Origin: Ciona savignyi
Taxonomy: Eukaryota; Chordata; Ascidiacea; Phlebobranchia; Cionidae
Direction of reading: 5' to 3'
NCBI GenBank assembly: GCA_000149265.1
Contig: CH002866.1
Span: 655,784 to 719,783 of the forward strand
DNA length: 64,000 nt
Shown here: positions 21,037-33,310 of the stretch, one piece after another
How the letters are laid out: every line of letters begins with the position of its first letter
How positions within the stretch are numbered: the first letter of the stretch is position 1
Translations under genes and position numbers: made by a program
The notes under the pieces: model-generated
What the model was told of the DNA's origin: nothing
Databases searched by the model: none
What the model saw: the letters and a program-made list of their open reading frames with translations, nothing else

Positions 21037-24000
21037 TGCGTGATTTCTGCTGTGGTGGGTGTCGCTCTTGGGCTTTTCATAGGATACTTCAGTCGTCCAG
21101 CTCCAGCCCCGATTTATCCAACCGAGAATCCAACAATCAGCAAACTACTCATGGATGAAATGAAAGCTGACAATATAATGAATAACCTAAAGTAAGTAGA
21201 ATCAACAGCAATTTACAGTAAATAGCAACCTGACTGCGAGCATGAGGTTGTTTTGGTTGTAATAACACTGTTTGTAGACATAAATCAGGACAGGAATGAA
21301 CCAACCTATACATTATTAAATATGTGGTAGTTAATAATACGTGTAGTTAAGGTACAGCTAAATATTATCGGTTGGTTAAGTGGTTAACACGACTGATTCA
21401 CATACAGATTTTTCTCTATAAAAGTGGCTTTAGTTGCGAACTCATAATAGATAGAATTAACCATTTACAAAAATCGAATAGGACATAAATGGGTCAACCG
21501 TTCGCATGTGGCGAAGTATACAGCATTAAACCAGTGACTTTAATTTAACCGAGCCAAGTTTTGAACCCATGATGGAATCGTAACTCGGACCGTTTTTGTG
21601 TTGTAGTCGGTATATGTATCGGTCGATTTAACCATTTGGCGATACGACCGTAGTGTATTGTGCATGATTAAGACGTTTCTTTATTTTGGTAAAACCAAGT
21701 CATCCAGTGGGTTAGGGCAATGGCCGGTAAGTGCTTTGCCCAAGGACACAACCGACTAGCGACCAGTTTAGAAACGGCAATCTTTTTTTCTGAAAAACAT
21801 ACTAACCCATCAAGCTAATTGGTCGAACTAAATGCACCCAATCAGTACGCTCACATCGCGTCCCCATATCGCCGGCCGAGAACAAGAGGAAATAGTTCTC
21901 GTAGATTGGATCAAACAGCAATGGACCGAAGCTGGTATAGATTCCATCGTCGTACATCCGTATGAAGTGTTGCTTTCGTACCCGAAACAAAACGATTCCA
22001 ACTATGTGTCGATAAAGTTGGCTAACGGAACAGAGATAGAACAATCTCAACGCAAAGAACTTGTAATAGACGAGGAACAGAATGATCCGAATGTTGTAGA
22101 TCCATTCAATGCTTACTCGCCGCCTGGAGAACCAGAGGTACCTTAAAGCGTGTAACGCCGTTCTATTGTAAACTCGCTGATATAATATGCCATTTTATGG
22201 CATAACATTTTTTCAATAAAACAGCAAGCAGATGCACAATCAACACTTTTATTTCACAAAGCACTGCTCCACTATTATAAAACTTTACAGCTTAACGAGA
22301 ACACGGGTTCGCAGCCTAGCACATGCTGCTGTCAATCAAACAAACATTGGGGGATCACCACCGTTGTTACTCAGCAAAACACTCGTTTAAAAACAATGAC
22401 TAAGGGAGGGTATCACTCGTCACATTCTGTCGCGCATAGAGGTCTTAATTGGTTATATGTCATCTAAACGATGGCGTATAGTTAAATATTACTAAGACAG
22501 CCGCCACACATTGCCATAAATGACCTATTTGCATACGATGAAAAATGTTCTGAAAATTTTAAGCACCGTTTATACTCCAGGGTGAACTTGTATACGTCAA
22601 CTATGCCACGATTGAAGATTTCATTGCATTGAACCGAACACATAATATCAGCACTGTTGATAAGATATGCATTTCAAGATACGGGAGTATATTTCGAGGC
22701 GATAAAGGTAACATTTATTATATATTTCATTATTAACACCTGGCTAACTTTACAACCTTAAATTTATACTTACCATAGAGGTAAGTTATGCATTGTGTAA
22801 CAAACTTTCTTATAATAATAAAGTTCAAAGTCAACCTAAATTACTTTGTTATTCTCCTTGTGCGTTAACTTTATTGGTTTTTCGTACAATTGACCCCCGA
22901 AAATGCGGACAATCAGACAACACTTATTTGGTTGTTTGCAATTATTAGTTTTCACTGTTCCAAACATAACAGGAGGTTTTTAACACCATGACAATTATTC
23001 ACTCTATATAGAGTGCGATGAAGTCCCTTAATTTGGATTTTCCAAACAATAAGATAAACGCAACCAAGAACCAATATCCTCCAATCGTTTTAATTTACCA
23101 TTCAGCCATCCATGCCGAATTATACGGATGCATCGGATTGATACTTTACTCTGACCCACTGGACTACACAGTTCCCTGGTCTGAAGTATATCCCAAAGAT
23201 TGGTTTCTTCCTCCTACTGGCGCTCAAAGAGGCTCACTGCTGGTAGATGACGGTGATCCAAGAACTCCTAACTACCCGTCTATTTGTAAGTAAACATTTA
23301 TATGTGAAAGAGTAAACCATACTGCGTGCCATGGCCCAGGAGCTGGCGACTGTTTACGATCTTTAGTGGTCAGTCTGAAGTGGTACTGAAAGCCAAACGA
23401 CCGATCCGGCACAATTTATTCCTTGGCTTTGCGACAAAATTAGCTTCCCAATACTACTAGGAAACGCAGAGCATGATATTTTTTTCTAAAATAATAAACT
23501 TTAATGTATGGCTTTAAAATGTTATTCGGAACGCTAAGAATATATGTCATCGAAATGCATTTAACGATAGCGGAAAATACGCTTATTCCAGCAAGCGCCT
23601 GGCACAAGTCGAATTCCTCACTTACTCTACCAAAGATACCGATTACCCCAATTGGCTACATCGATGCAATAAAATACCTTAGCAAAATAGGCGGGCCCGA
23701 AGTACCTACAGCTTGGAAAGGTGGAATGAATATAACGTATAGGTTCGGACCTGGGTTTGCAGGAGACCATGTAAACAGGTATGTCATCAGTGGACCACAC
23801 ATTTTTCTTGATTTCTATGACTTTTTTGCTTTGGAATTGCTTCTCAGTTCATTCCATATGTCTTTCCGTTTTAAAGAAAGCTATAAAAGGTATAAATTGG
23901 TACAACGAAAAAATTCTTTGTACGTATTTGTTCCAAAAGTTTACCCATACACCAATAGTATATATTTTTTACCGGGCTAAGTTTCGAACCCATAAAGGGT

Positions 24001-27000
24001 TCTTCACTATGACTGTTTTTGTATAGAAGATTGTATATGTATACGTCGCGTTAACCATTCGGCCGTTTTTCAGTTCAATGAAAATGTCAGTGAAAACAAC
24101 AAACCAGGTGGCTACTATCCGAAACGTCATTGGATACATCAGAGGCGGTGTGGAACCAGGTAATCGAATAATTAATTCCTCTTAATGAAATACAAATGCA
24201 TGCTGCTGTTTCCTCGTATCATTGCTTACATTAGGCGGTAACGTTTAACACCAAAAAAAGGGAAAGAAAAAAAAGGGAAACCGATCACTAAAATTATGAA
24301 AACTAATTCTAACCCCGCCCGAAACACTAATTTTTACTCTAGAACTAACCCTAACTCCGATGTCGCTACTTATTTCTTACTCGGTCGCGCTACTGTTTCC
24401 TATACTTTTAATTACAATAATTGTAACTGTTTATGACAATTTGATCTGAACAGGGTTTACGCTCCTTAACGATTATTGATTAACAAGGCTACGATGACAT
24501 CTAAATGCATTACACACAATGCTCTGCGAGGATTGACAACCCATTTCCCATAACGCTGGGAGAAAGCTAGAAAATGCATTTCCCTATTTTCTGAATTATT
24601 AATAACATTTCTTGTCCTCGTAATCGAATTGCCTTATCTATTACAGTGTGTTCGATTTTGATGTTTTGTGTTTTAAAAGTAACTTTCCAGACCGTTATGT
24701 ATTGCTCGGCAATCACCGGGATGCGTGGGTGTTTGGGGCCATCGATCCGTCCAGCGGAACCGCCACGTTGATGGAGATCGTTCGAGGGTTCGGTGCTATG
24801 TTAAAACGTGGATGGCGACCCCGGAGGACACTGGTCTTTTGCAGCTGGGGGGCAGAGGAATATGGGTTGATTGGCTCCACTGAGTGGGTTGAGGTACATT
24901 TCGGAGATTGTAGTTTTGTAATTATACTCAGTGTAAAACATTTTATGCTCAATGTAAAACAAAAACGTTCTATAGTATTGTAATGCTGCTGAGTTTAAAG
25001 CATTTGCCGTGCATTATAGATGTTACTTTCGTAAGTCTATCTGGGTTTGTTTTCTTAGGAGCTACAAAAGGAGTTGCGAGCCAGGGCGGTCGCATATCTG
25101 AACGTGGACATTGCTGTTGAAGGGAATTACTCACTTGCGGTTGACGGTGTTGCAAGTTTAAGTCAAGCAGTGTTTGATGCGGCTAAATCTGTGCCCAACC
25201 CAAACCCAAGCGAGGTATCAAGTGGAAGACCGACATTATATGATACCTGGAAGTTTAGATTCCCGGCAAGTGTTGGCGATAAACCATCGTGAGTTCACCA
25301 AATTAACAACTAGCAACGACTTAATTTGTGACTTATATACATTGATGACCTGTAAGATATTCGACAACAAATCAAAAGTTTATTAATGAAATTAAATGTA
25401 CCTTTGTCTCCTTTTTAAAGTAACTATTTTGCAGGTACCATGGCCTTAGCTCTGGTAGTGATTACACAGCATTTCTACAAATAATCGGAATTTCATCAGT
25501 CGATTTGCGCTACACATACGACCAGGTATCACTTTACTACGTCACGGTGCAAAACAACTGTTTTGTTGCAGATTAGTAATTGCCACTCCCACCGAAAGAG
25601 CATTTTCCCACATTAAAGCTGATATAAATTGTTCAATCTGCAAACATTGGATTAATTGGCTGAACAAAATGTCGAGTAGCCAAATGTTAAACGCAATCGA
25701 AACATTTACCGATACTATGCCAAAATAATTATGGTGAACCCCTTTTAAAATACTTATACCGGTAAAAAAAGTGTAACATTGCCTCTGCTATTTTCAAGAC
25801 ACCGCAATAACTTAGGTAAACCGAGTGTGGACACTTGCCTTATTGACAATTGTTTATTTCCCACCGCTGGAACAAACTATATTCTTTTCGCTGTCAAAGT
25901 TGTATATACACTTTAAGTATTACATACTCTACATATATTTTAACAGTCGATTGGCCTCGCCTCATATCCCGTCTATCATTCCGTCTACGAGACCTTTGAG
26001 TTGGTTGAAAATTTGGTGGATCCGGGGTTCAAAATTCATCTCGCTATGACGCAAGTGTGGGCCGAGTTAGCAAGGAAACTCGCGGATGTTTTGATCCTGC
26101 CAGTGGATTGTCGTTTGTACGCTTCAGATCTAGCTCAGAAACGTGATGTTCTATATCAGCAGTACGGATCTAAAATGGAGACACACGGTATCGAATTTTG
26201 TAAGTTGAATCTCTGTATTTCTTTTTGAGTTCGAGTTGAAGAGTAAGTTTTTTATCTTTATAGTTCAAAACATTTTATCTTTATAGTTCAAAAATTCCCC
26301 ACGCTTCTTTTTCACTTTTTTATTTAAGTTCCTAACTTTAAATTTGATGTGTTCAGCTCAATTGAATGATAGCATATTAATCTTTACGACTTCTGCGAAC
26401 AGCATCCACGAGAGAATCGCATCCATCGATTCAACCAAGTAAGCTATATGATTTAATCAATACGTGGTGCGCTTGTCAAGATTATTGTTATAGAAATTAT
26501 CTTAAACCAATATACGAGCTTGATTGTATATGAAAAACAAGTACGGTAATACGTGTTATACAATCTGATGACCTCGCATCTATTCCGGTCAAGCATTTAG
26601 TCAGCTTCCTTCAGGACACGGGCCTACTTGACCGCTATATCAAGGATCTATATTAGCTATGGCCTAAATTCCTGGTCCCGGGACTACTGTGGACCCGCCC
26701 ATACTAATTTAATGTAATGTTTTTTTTTTGTTTTTTTGCACTTCTTACCATCTTCCCCAATTTAATTATATGTTACTTTGAGTAATTCAATGTTATATTC
26801 AGTTCGTACGAAATCCGTATGATAAACGACCAACTCATGCAGTTAGAAAGGGCGTTTATTGACCAGAACCCTTTACCAGGCCGGGTGTCATACAGGTATC
26901 TATTATAACTTTGTTTTATTGCTTAGACCATATTTAATTATGCACATGAAATGGTCGCACTGTACAAATAATAAATAATTTACTGTGTTTACGCTTTACA

Positions 27001-28098
27001 TTGCTCCAACTCGTGGTCCAACTTTAAGAGTCTTACCCGATATGTCCGACAGATTAGTCTAGTGCAGTGTTTCCCAATCCGAGTCCGCGGTCTCAAATGA
27101 GTCCATGGAAGGTTTAAATGAGTCCGCAAGTACATCAACAATTTGCAAAACTTTTATTTGTTTTTTTATCGTTATAAACAGCAGTGATATGTTTTTTATC
27201 AACGAGACATTGTAACTCAAGGTAATTTTAAGTTTGTAGTAGTGTATCGTATGCACATAGTCCAGTTACGCTACACTTTTGACTTACGCTTATTAAAAAT
27301 TGATGCACTTTGAGACCGCAAAATCTTTCGCTGGTAAGAAAATAGTCCGCGACCAAAAAAGGTTGGGAAACGCTGGTCTAGTGGTTAAGTGCGTCACATT
27401 TCTGCCGAAAAGTTGAAAGTTCGAAACTGGTCGCTAGCTAGTCTGTTATGTCCTTGGGCAAGGCCCTTATCGAAAATTGCCTGAGCCCAGCGGATTAATA
27501 GGTTCTACCAAATTGAAGGAACGTATGAATCATACATAACACACTTCAATAGCTCCGGTAACCCGGCGGTGGGCGCGAGGTGATCTGACGATTGCCCGTG
27601 TGTTAACCCCCTTGGTTTTCCCATTTACGGGGATAAACATGAGTATCCTATCCCTACCCAACCTATCGTATTAATAGTAATGAATATCTTGAATATATTT
27701 TGTCCAAAACTAAAATAAAATATTAAGCTTCTAAAACCTTATAGAAAAAAACGCATTTGCGGTATCCAGAACGTTTTTAGATTTACCTAAACGTATAATA
27801 TGACCTGCGAATATGCGATCAAATGACATTTTTTCCAGCGTAAAAGTCAATTAAAATAACCTTCCAATATTCGTCAAAATTTATATTTTTCGCTAGGCAC
27901 GTAATATCCGCACCAAACCAGCACGACACATACGGCTCAACTGCCTTCCCTGCTGTTGTAGACGCAATGTTCGATATAGATAACGATCCCGACCAGGCTG
28001 GCCGGTGGGACGAAGTACGGAGGCAATATTCTATTCTAGTTTTTCACATTTTATCAGCAGCTGCAACGCTTAATCCTACTGTCCCCACATCCGTTTAA
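21010..28098 (+). CDS. M28 zinc peptidase, glutamate carboxypeptidase II / NAALADase-like family
   Basis: Type II membrane metallopeptidase acting outside the cell. Exons: 21010-21191, 21846-22137, 22581-22707, 23106-23285, 23571-23778, 24074-24159, 24691-24893, 25059-25288, 25435-25525, 25947-26199, 26357-26438, 26803-26895, 27897-28098; all phases agree. A single anchor ([20 protein letters not shown]) lies near the N-terminus, then PA-type, M28 catalytic and C-terminal dimerisation domains. Zinc ligands and catalytic Glu are visible: GNHRDAW (His), GAIDPSSG (Asp), GAEEYG (Glu-Glu), SGSDYTAF (Asp), PVYHSVYET (His). WRPRR and GSTEW are family marks. Residues that bind glutamate in human GCPII appear changed, and [12 protein letters not shown] resembles NAALADL1 more, so substrate may differ. 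Start ATG lies within the CYP relic. Introns 1, 5 and 12 hold repeats. Confidence 0.9.
21545..21655 (-). repeat. tRNA-like repeat, family 2
   Basis: Full unit: CCGAGCCAAGTTTTGAACCC (B-box side), spacer with GTAGTCGGTATATGTATCGG, then TTAACCATTTGGCGATACGA (A-box side). In intron 1 of the peptidase gene. Confidence 0.6.
21695..21830 (-). mobile_element. SINE head fragment ending near peptidase exon 2
   Basis: Reverse-complement 5' part: GTGCTTTGCCCAAGGACACA, ACCGACTAGCGACCAGTTT, then ACCCATCAAGCTAATTGGTC. It ends about 15 bp before the acceptor at 21845/21846. Confidence 0.7.
23955..24065 (-). repeat. tRNA-like repeat, family 2
   Basis: ACCGGGCTAAGTTTCGAACC, spacer with TATATGTATACG, then GTTAACCATTCGGCCG. 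It fills the 3' half of peptidase intron 5, and its edge is about 10 bp from the acceptor of exon 6. Confidence 0.6.
27041..27675 (+). mobile_element. Full-length SINE interrupted by a hAT-type element
   Basis: Head TCCGACAGATTAGTCTAGTG is followed after the insertion by GTTAAGTGCGTCAC, B-box-like AAGTTCGAAACTGG, CCTTGGGCAAGGCCC, and the 3' blocks ending ACGGGGATAAACATGAGTAT. Lies in peptidase intron 12. Confidence 0.85.
27065..27375. mobile_element. Non-autonomous hAT-type element nested in the SINE
   Basis: 311 bp, beginning CAGTGTTTCCCAATCC and ending GGTTGGGAAACGCTG, typical imperfect hAT terminal repeats. Flanked by the identical 8-bp duplication GTCTAGTG (27057-27064 and 27376-27383), which is the A box of the host SINE. 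No transposase. Confidence 0.92.
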
Positions 28099-29773
28099 CC
28101 ACGACAGACTCTCATTTAACAGATTACAAAATAAATTGTCGAAACAAATATCGATTCAGGTTTAACACCTGCTCGCACATATTGGCTAAAACTACCACAG
28201 CTGATTGAGTGTAATAAAACAATAGATAACACCTACACAAGTTTTACCTTGATTGGATAATTTTTTCCTGTTTGGGTTCAGGAGATTTCCTGAAAACCCG
28301 TTAAGGAGTATTGGATGCCTGCGCATATTTATTTAAATTGAAATTCTTTATCGATTTGTGTTAGTTTTAAGTGTTTAGCTGATTTATTATAACACGTATA
28401 CGTGTAAACACATATTATATTTGTAAATGTATTTTATATTACATTTCTTGTGGTAACTTGGGGTAAGTAGAGTTATTTCCTAGTTAATTTATTTATCTAT
28501 ACAACATTCTTTAGAATTTAAAATAATAATTATTACCAGTTTCGAAAATATCAGCTGTCAAAATAACTTGGCGTCTAAAAGTCTTAAAACGACCGTCGTG
28601 CTTACATTGTTGTGTCTGTCGATTATTTTCTTGGGGGCAATTTATGCCGGATTGTCTTGCCATGCCAGTGATTACCGTAAAACGGGAATGGCGTGCCACA
28701 AGACTGAATAAGTCACATTACCTATCCACTGTTCACGCCAACAACTACGACGTAGATTTTTTCCTGTGTGCCGTGGCGCTTTGTACATTGATTTGCTCCG
28801 TTGATTTTTAATAAAACTTTACCGTTCATGCCGAGAATGAAAGTTTAATCTATTGATGTTAAAGCTTTATAAACACTTACATTAAGTCAATAACAGTAAT
28901 CCTTTCGTTTTTTATTTATCTGCTGGATTTTATTACGCAAGCAAATGCACACTGACGTCATTGTTTTAAGCATCAAAAACAAGAATACTTTGACGCTACA
29001 TAAACGAAATTGAGAAGCTATACCACAGCTACTAAAGTATTAATCGCCTCAAATCTCGTGACTGTAGCCAACAACGTATTCAGGTGAAGAATAGGATATT
29101 CATGTTTACTCGTGTCTACGGGAAAACAACGGAGCTTAACACACGGGTTATCGCCAAATCACCTCGCACCCACCCGGTTACCAGCGCTATTGCAATGTGT
29201 TGTGTAGATGGTTCGTATTTACTAGAGTTTAAATTAACGAAATTCATCCAACTCATGTTTAGCACTTACACTTAGCGAATTCAGTTATAACATTTTGCAT
29301 GCTTGAGTGAGCTATTCGTTCCTCGAATTCAGTGTGATCAGCAACCACAGGATATTTGTTACCTGATACGAACCCGCAGAAGCCAGCTGTAGTCTACACA
29401 CCAGGCGTTGAAATAAAAGGTTATTTACTTATTGTAAAGGTTGTTTAGTGAGTTAAATTTAGTTACTTATTGAAGTTTTTATGTAAGTTTTGTATTCCCG
29501 CAATTGACGACTATTTGTCTATACAAAAACACAACTTAAACTGCAAGTTACCTTATACGATCGCTATTGCTTGATTCTTAGTGATTAAGCCGATAGAAAA
29601 CACAGCTCCGATGACCTTTTGCTGTATACATACGGGCAGTGCCGAAAATAGCCGGTTAAAGTGGTCGTAGGAAATTAGAGTTCACTGAAGTTGCCGTCTA
29701 TGTATTGATTGTTACCGTTTCCTACTTTGATAATAATGCGTTACAATATTATCAGAAACCATTTGCAGCCAAC
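28099..29773. other. Intergenic region and upstream region of CYP D
   Basis: Peptidase polyadenylation candidates (AATAAA) lie near 28213. From about 28700 the sequence matches the region upstream of the CYP relic (19310-20281). A SINE fragment inserted at about 29085-29215 is absent from the other copy. No exon seen. Confidence 0.6.
29085..29215 (-). mobile_element. SINE 3' fragment upstream of CYP D
   Basis: AATAGGATATTCATGTTTAC, TTAACACACGGGTTATCGCC and GCTATTGCAATGTGTTGTGT are the SINE tail in reverse orientation. Confidence 0.7.
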
Positions 29774-32317
29774 ATGCTGCAATGTATGTTTAATGAAATA
29801 AATGTTAGCACCAGTTTTGTATTCCTTGCTGTTTTCTTGGGTTTGTACCACTGGTACAGGAGACCGAAAAACTATCCACCTGGGCCCCGAGGCATACCGT
29901 TCTTGGGTGTTCTACCGTTTCTAGGTAATTACCCTGAACGTACAATGCACAAGTGGAGTAAAAAGTATGGACCTGTGATGTCTGTGCGAATGGGAAGACA
30001 GGATTGGGTGGTTCTTGGAGATTATGAAACCATACAACAGGTTGGTTAAAGCTTTGGGTAATATTATAGGCCATGTAGCACGTAGGCTAAACCCACACAT
30101 AAACTTCCTAACTGCCCAATATATCTTTGTTTATCTGGCTCCACACACATTCACGTACTTTCTCGAGTTTGCTTATGAGAAACTAATCAACGGCGTGCCA
30201 GCTTGCTAGTGTTTGTATGTAAACTTTTGACCTGGCGCTAACTCTTATAAGCTTATGGTAACTATAAACAAACAACTGCATGCAAGTGTGGCAATGTATG
30301 TGTGTATTTAGCCTTGCTTGTGTTGTTTAAATTAATTTAAACTATAAACGATGTTAATATAACTACCATAACAACAAAACTAAAGTGAAATATTACATAG
30401 GGGTTGGTAAAACAAGGAAACTCATTTTCTGGAAGGCCTTCAATAGCTATCCTTGATCAAATATCGGAAGGACACGGGATATTGTTTATAGATTATGATA
30501 AACAGTGGAAAAGACAACGCAGATTTGGTCTTGCTACTCTCCGAGGGTGAGAATGATCTTAATGTTAATTTAAATTGTTTGAAACGATTTATAAATTATA
30601 TTGTTTTAAAGTTTTGGAGTTGGTAAGCGAAGCATGGAAGATCGTATTACAGAAGAAGTGGCTTATTTAAATGATGCCATCCGCTTGCACGACGGCAAAG
30701 CATTCGACATTCAAGTATGGTTTTGATTTTAATCGACGGGCGATTCAAATTGTGACATATGGAGAAAATGTGCCTGTTGTAATTATGTTGCATCCTCGCC
30801 AACTCGCAAGATTTATACACACACAACTGTTCATAGTTAAATGGTTTCCGGTAATGTCCGCTATATTTATTGATCATAGACAAAATCGTCAGAGACCGAT
30901 TTGACCTGTAATATTTTTGTTGTCTGCAAACCGCTGACGTTTTAAGAGATTGGGCTAAAAAAACAAATAAAGTGTAATGTAATGAACGTTAACTCACAGA
31001 GCATTCTAAGCAACGCGGTCTCAAACAACATTTGCAGCATTGTAATGGGAAGACGATTTGAATACGATGATGAACAATTCAAGGAGATAATGGCAATAAT
31101 ATCAAGAGGGTCAGTAAAGCTTTACCGTTTTATTGTATTTGATCATATTATGACTATGCTTATATTATATTCAGATTGAATGATCCCGAAACAAGCTTTG
31201 TCCTTCATATTTTAATATTCATGTCAGCTTTAGTTTATATTCCACACTTTTCACGGATTTTTGAGGGGCTTATGGAAGACGGAAGGGCCACTTTAAGTAA
31301 GGCATAATAAATTGGTCGTTTAACGTCATAATAATAAAAAAACAATGTTAGAGCTACTACAAGAAATAATCGATGAACACAAAGGTTCATACGACCAAAA
31401 TGACCAGAGAGATTTTATTGACGCTTTTCTTGGTGAACAAAAAGCTGAAAACGGAACAACAAACTTCACGGTATAGTATATATAAATTTGAAACGGAACA
31501 AAAGATGTGACAACGGTAATTTGATACAAAACATTTGTCTTAATGTTCACAGGACAAACAGCTGTTGCATTATGTACGAGATTTATTCTTTGCTGGAACC
31601 GAAACAACTATGAGTACACTAAGATGGGCTCTGCTTTGTTTAATTCACCACCCCAAAACGCAGCAAAAGCTACGTGAAGAAATCTTCAAAGTACTCGGTA
31701 CAAAATTTATTTCGTTTTAAATACGGAAACCTATTGCATATAAACAAAAAATACTAAATTATGCATATCACAGGCCACGAAAAAATTCCTGCAGTTGAGA
31801 ACAAATCAAACATGCCATACACTTGCGCGTTTATGCAGGAAGTTTATCGATACCGTACCCTGGTGCCTTTAAATCTAACGCACATGACAAACGAGGATGT
31901 TATTCTCAATGAATATAGTATTCCAAAAGGAACAACGGTGAAGGATTTATTCTATATGTATGTAATGGTTACGGGAATCACAAGTGTTTCTTTACATAGA
32001 TTTCTTCCAACCTATGGGCTGTACACAATGATCCTGATGTGTGGGACGAACCAAGCAAGTTTAAACCTGAACGTCATCTCGACGATAAAGGAAACTTTGT
32101 TCAATCGAGCCACGTGATTCCATTCTCGGTTGGTCCACGTCATTGCTTGGGAGAACAACTGGCTCGAATGGAAATATTTATCTACCTGGTTTCATTGGTT
32201 CAGAAATTTGAATTTCTTCCGGATCCATACGCAACTGAGCTTCCAGACATTAAAATAGGTTCTAACGGACCAGCTTATGTTCCATTACCATTTAATATGG
32301 TCGCAAGGTTAGTGTAA
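29774..32317 (+). CDS. Cytochrome P450, CYP2 clan (CYP D)
   Basis: Complete and apparently functional, about 497 residues. Exons: 29774-30040, 30401-30546, 30612-30714, 31000-31109, 31175-31296, 31352-31470, 31553-31697, 31774-31937, 32000-32317. Landmarks: anchor [30 protein letters not shown]-helix WKRQRRF, I-helix [10 protein letters not shown]-helix QEVYRYR, FKPERH and haem [12 protein letters not shown]. Start at 29774 gives [10 protein letters not shown]; the ATG at 29786 is an alternative and is the one that aligns with the relic start. Closest in motif content to CYP F (both have [13 protein letters not shown] and NEDV). It is the best copy for comparing the decay of the upstream relic. 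Confidence 0.94.
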
Positions 32318-33310
32318 AGCACATTGCACTAAGCGTATGGATTTTGCGAAAACTTTTTTCCACAATTTTAAGCCAAATTAAGTTTTTAATTTTCTTGTAT
32401 GTGGCGTTGGCATTGAGTAATTACTAATTTAAGTAAAGTTGCATTTCTGCCGGTTAGCCGTAAAAGGTTGAAGACGGGTATGTCCGATTGTTGCATACTC
32501 GTGGAAATATTGCAATAAATTTTGTTTTTTTATCACATATTAAACTGTTTATTTTATCACACATATTAATTCTGTCTGTTCTCTTCAGTTAAACGCTATA
32601 CGTGGGGTTTTGTTATTCCAATATCGTACAAACTTGTAATCAAATCTCTCTTAAACTTGTACCTGTGTTAAAAATCAATCTAGTTGTGCAGGGCTCAATG
32701 TGTGCATATAGCCCCGGCATTTCTTCCTGAACAATCCCTAAAATATAAATTTAAGCATAAAAAATGCTGCATCACCATGTCATTTGCAATGTTCATTTGG
32801 ACAGAAAAAAGTTAATAAGTAGCGAATAATATGTGAGCCGATCAATTTGGATTTCACAATGCCTATATGTAAGGTACACAAATACGTTTAGGTAATGTAC
32901 ACAAATACGTTTTCTGTCCTTTTAACTTATTAAAAGTTAATATTTAACTGTAAATTCGAATATTCACCATGACACGACAGATTTTGCCAACATAGTCAGC
33001 ATAAATTTTGGTACATCAAGTTCTTATATCAAGAATGTAAAATTAGTTAACAGTCAGTAGTCGTCCGTTAGTCTGCCTTATGCAGACGTAATCGGGAACT
33101 GTTTTACTGTGTTGCTTATTAGTACATTACTAATGTTATAATTGAGCGATTAATTCAAACACGTTATATCGAGAAAACTTTGTATTTACTTATCTGGAAT
33201 TAAAAATAAGTTTTCTTTGCCATATTTTTAATAGTTACATTCTCGTTGTTGTGAATTTTAGTACAATTAAATTGACATAAGACCAACGTGTTTTGTTAAT
33301 AATAACGATC
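32318..33310. other. Intergenic region between CYP D and the aldehyde dehydrogenase
   Basis: AT-rich. A short direct repeat GTACACAAATACGTTT occurs near 32876 and 32898. No exon or clear SINE; the last few hundred bases are the presumed promoter of the dehydrogenase, without a clear TATA box. Confidence 0.5.
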
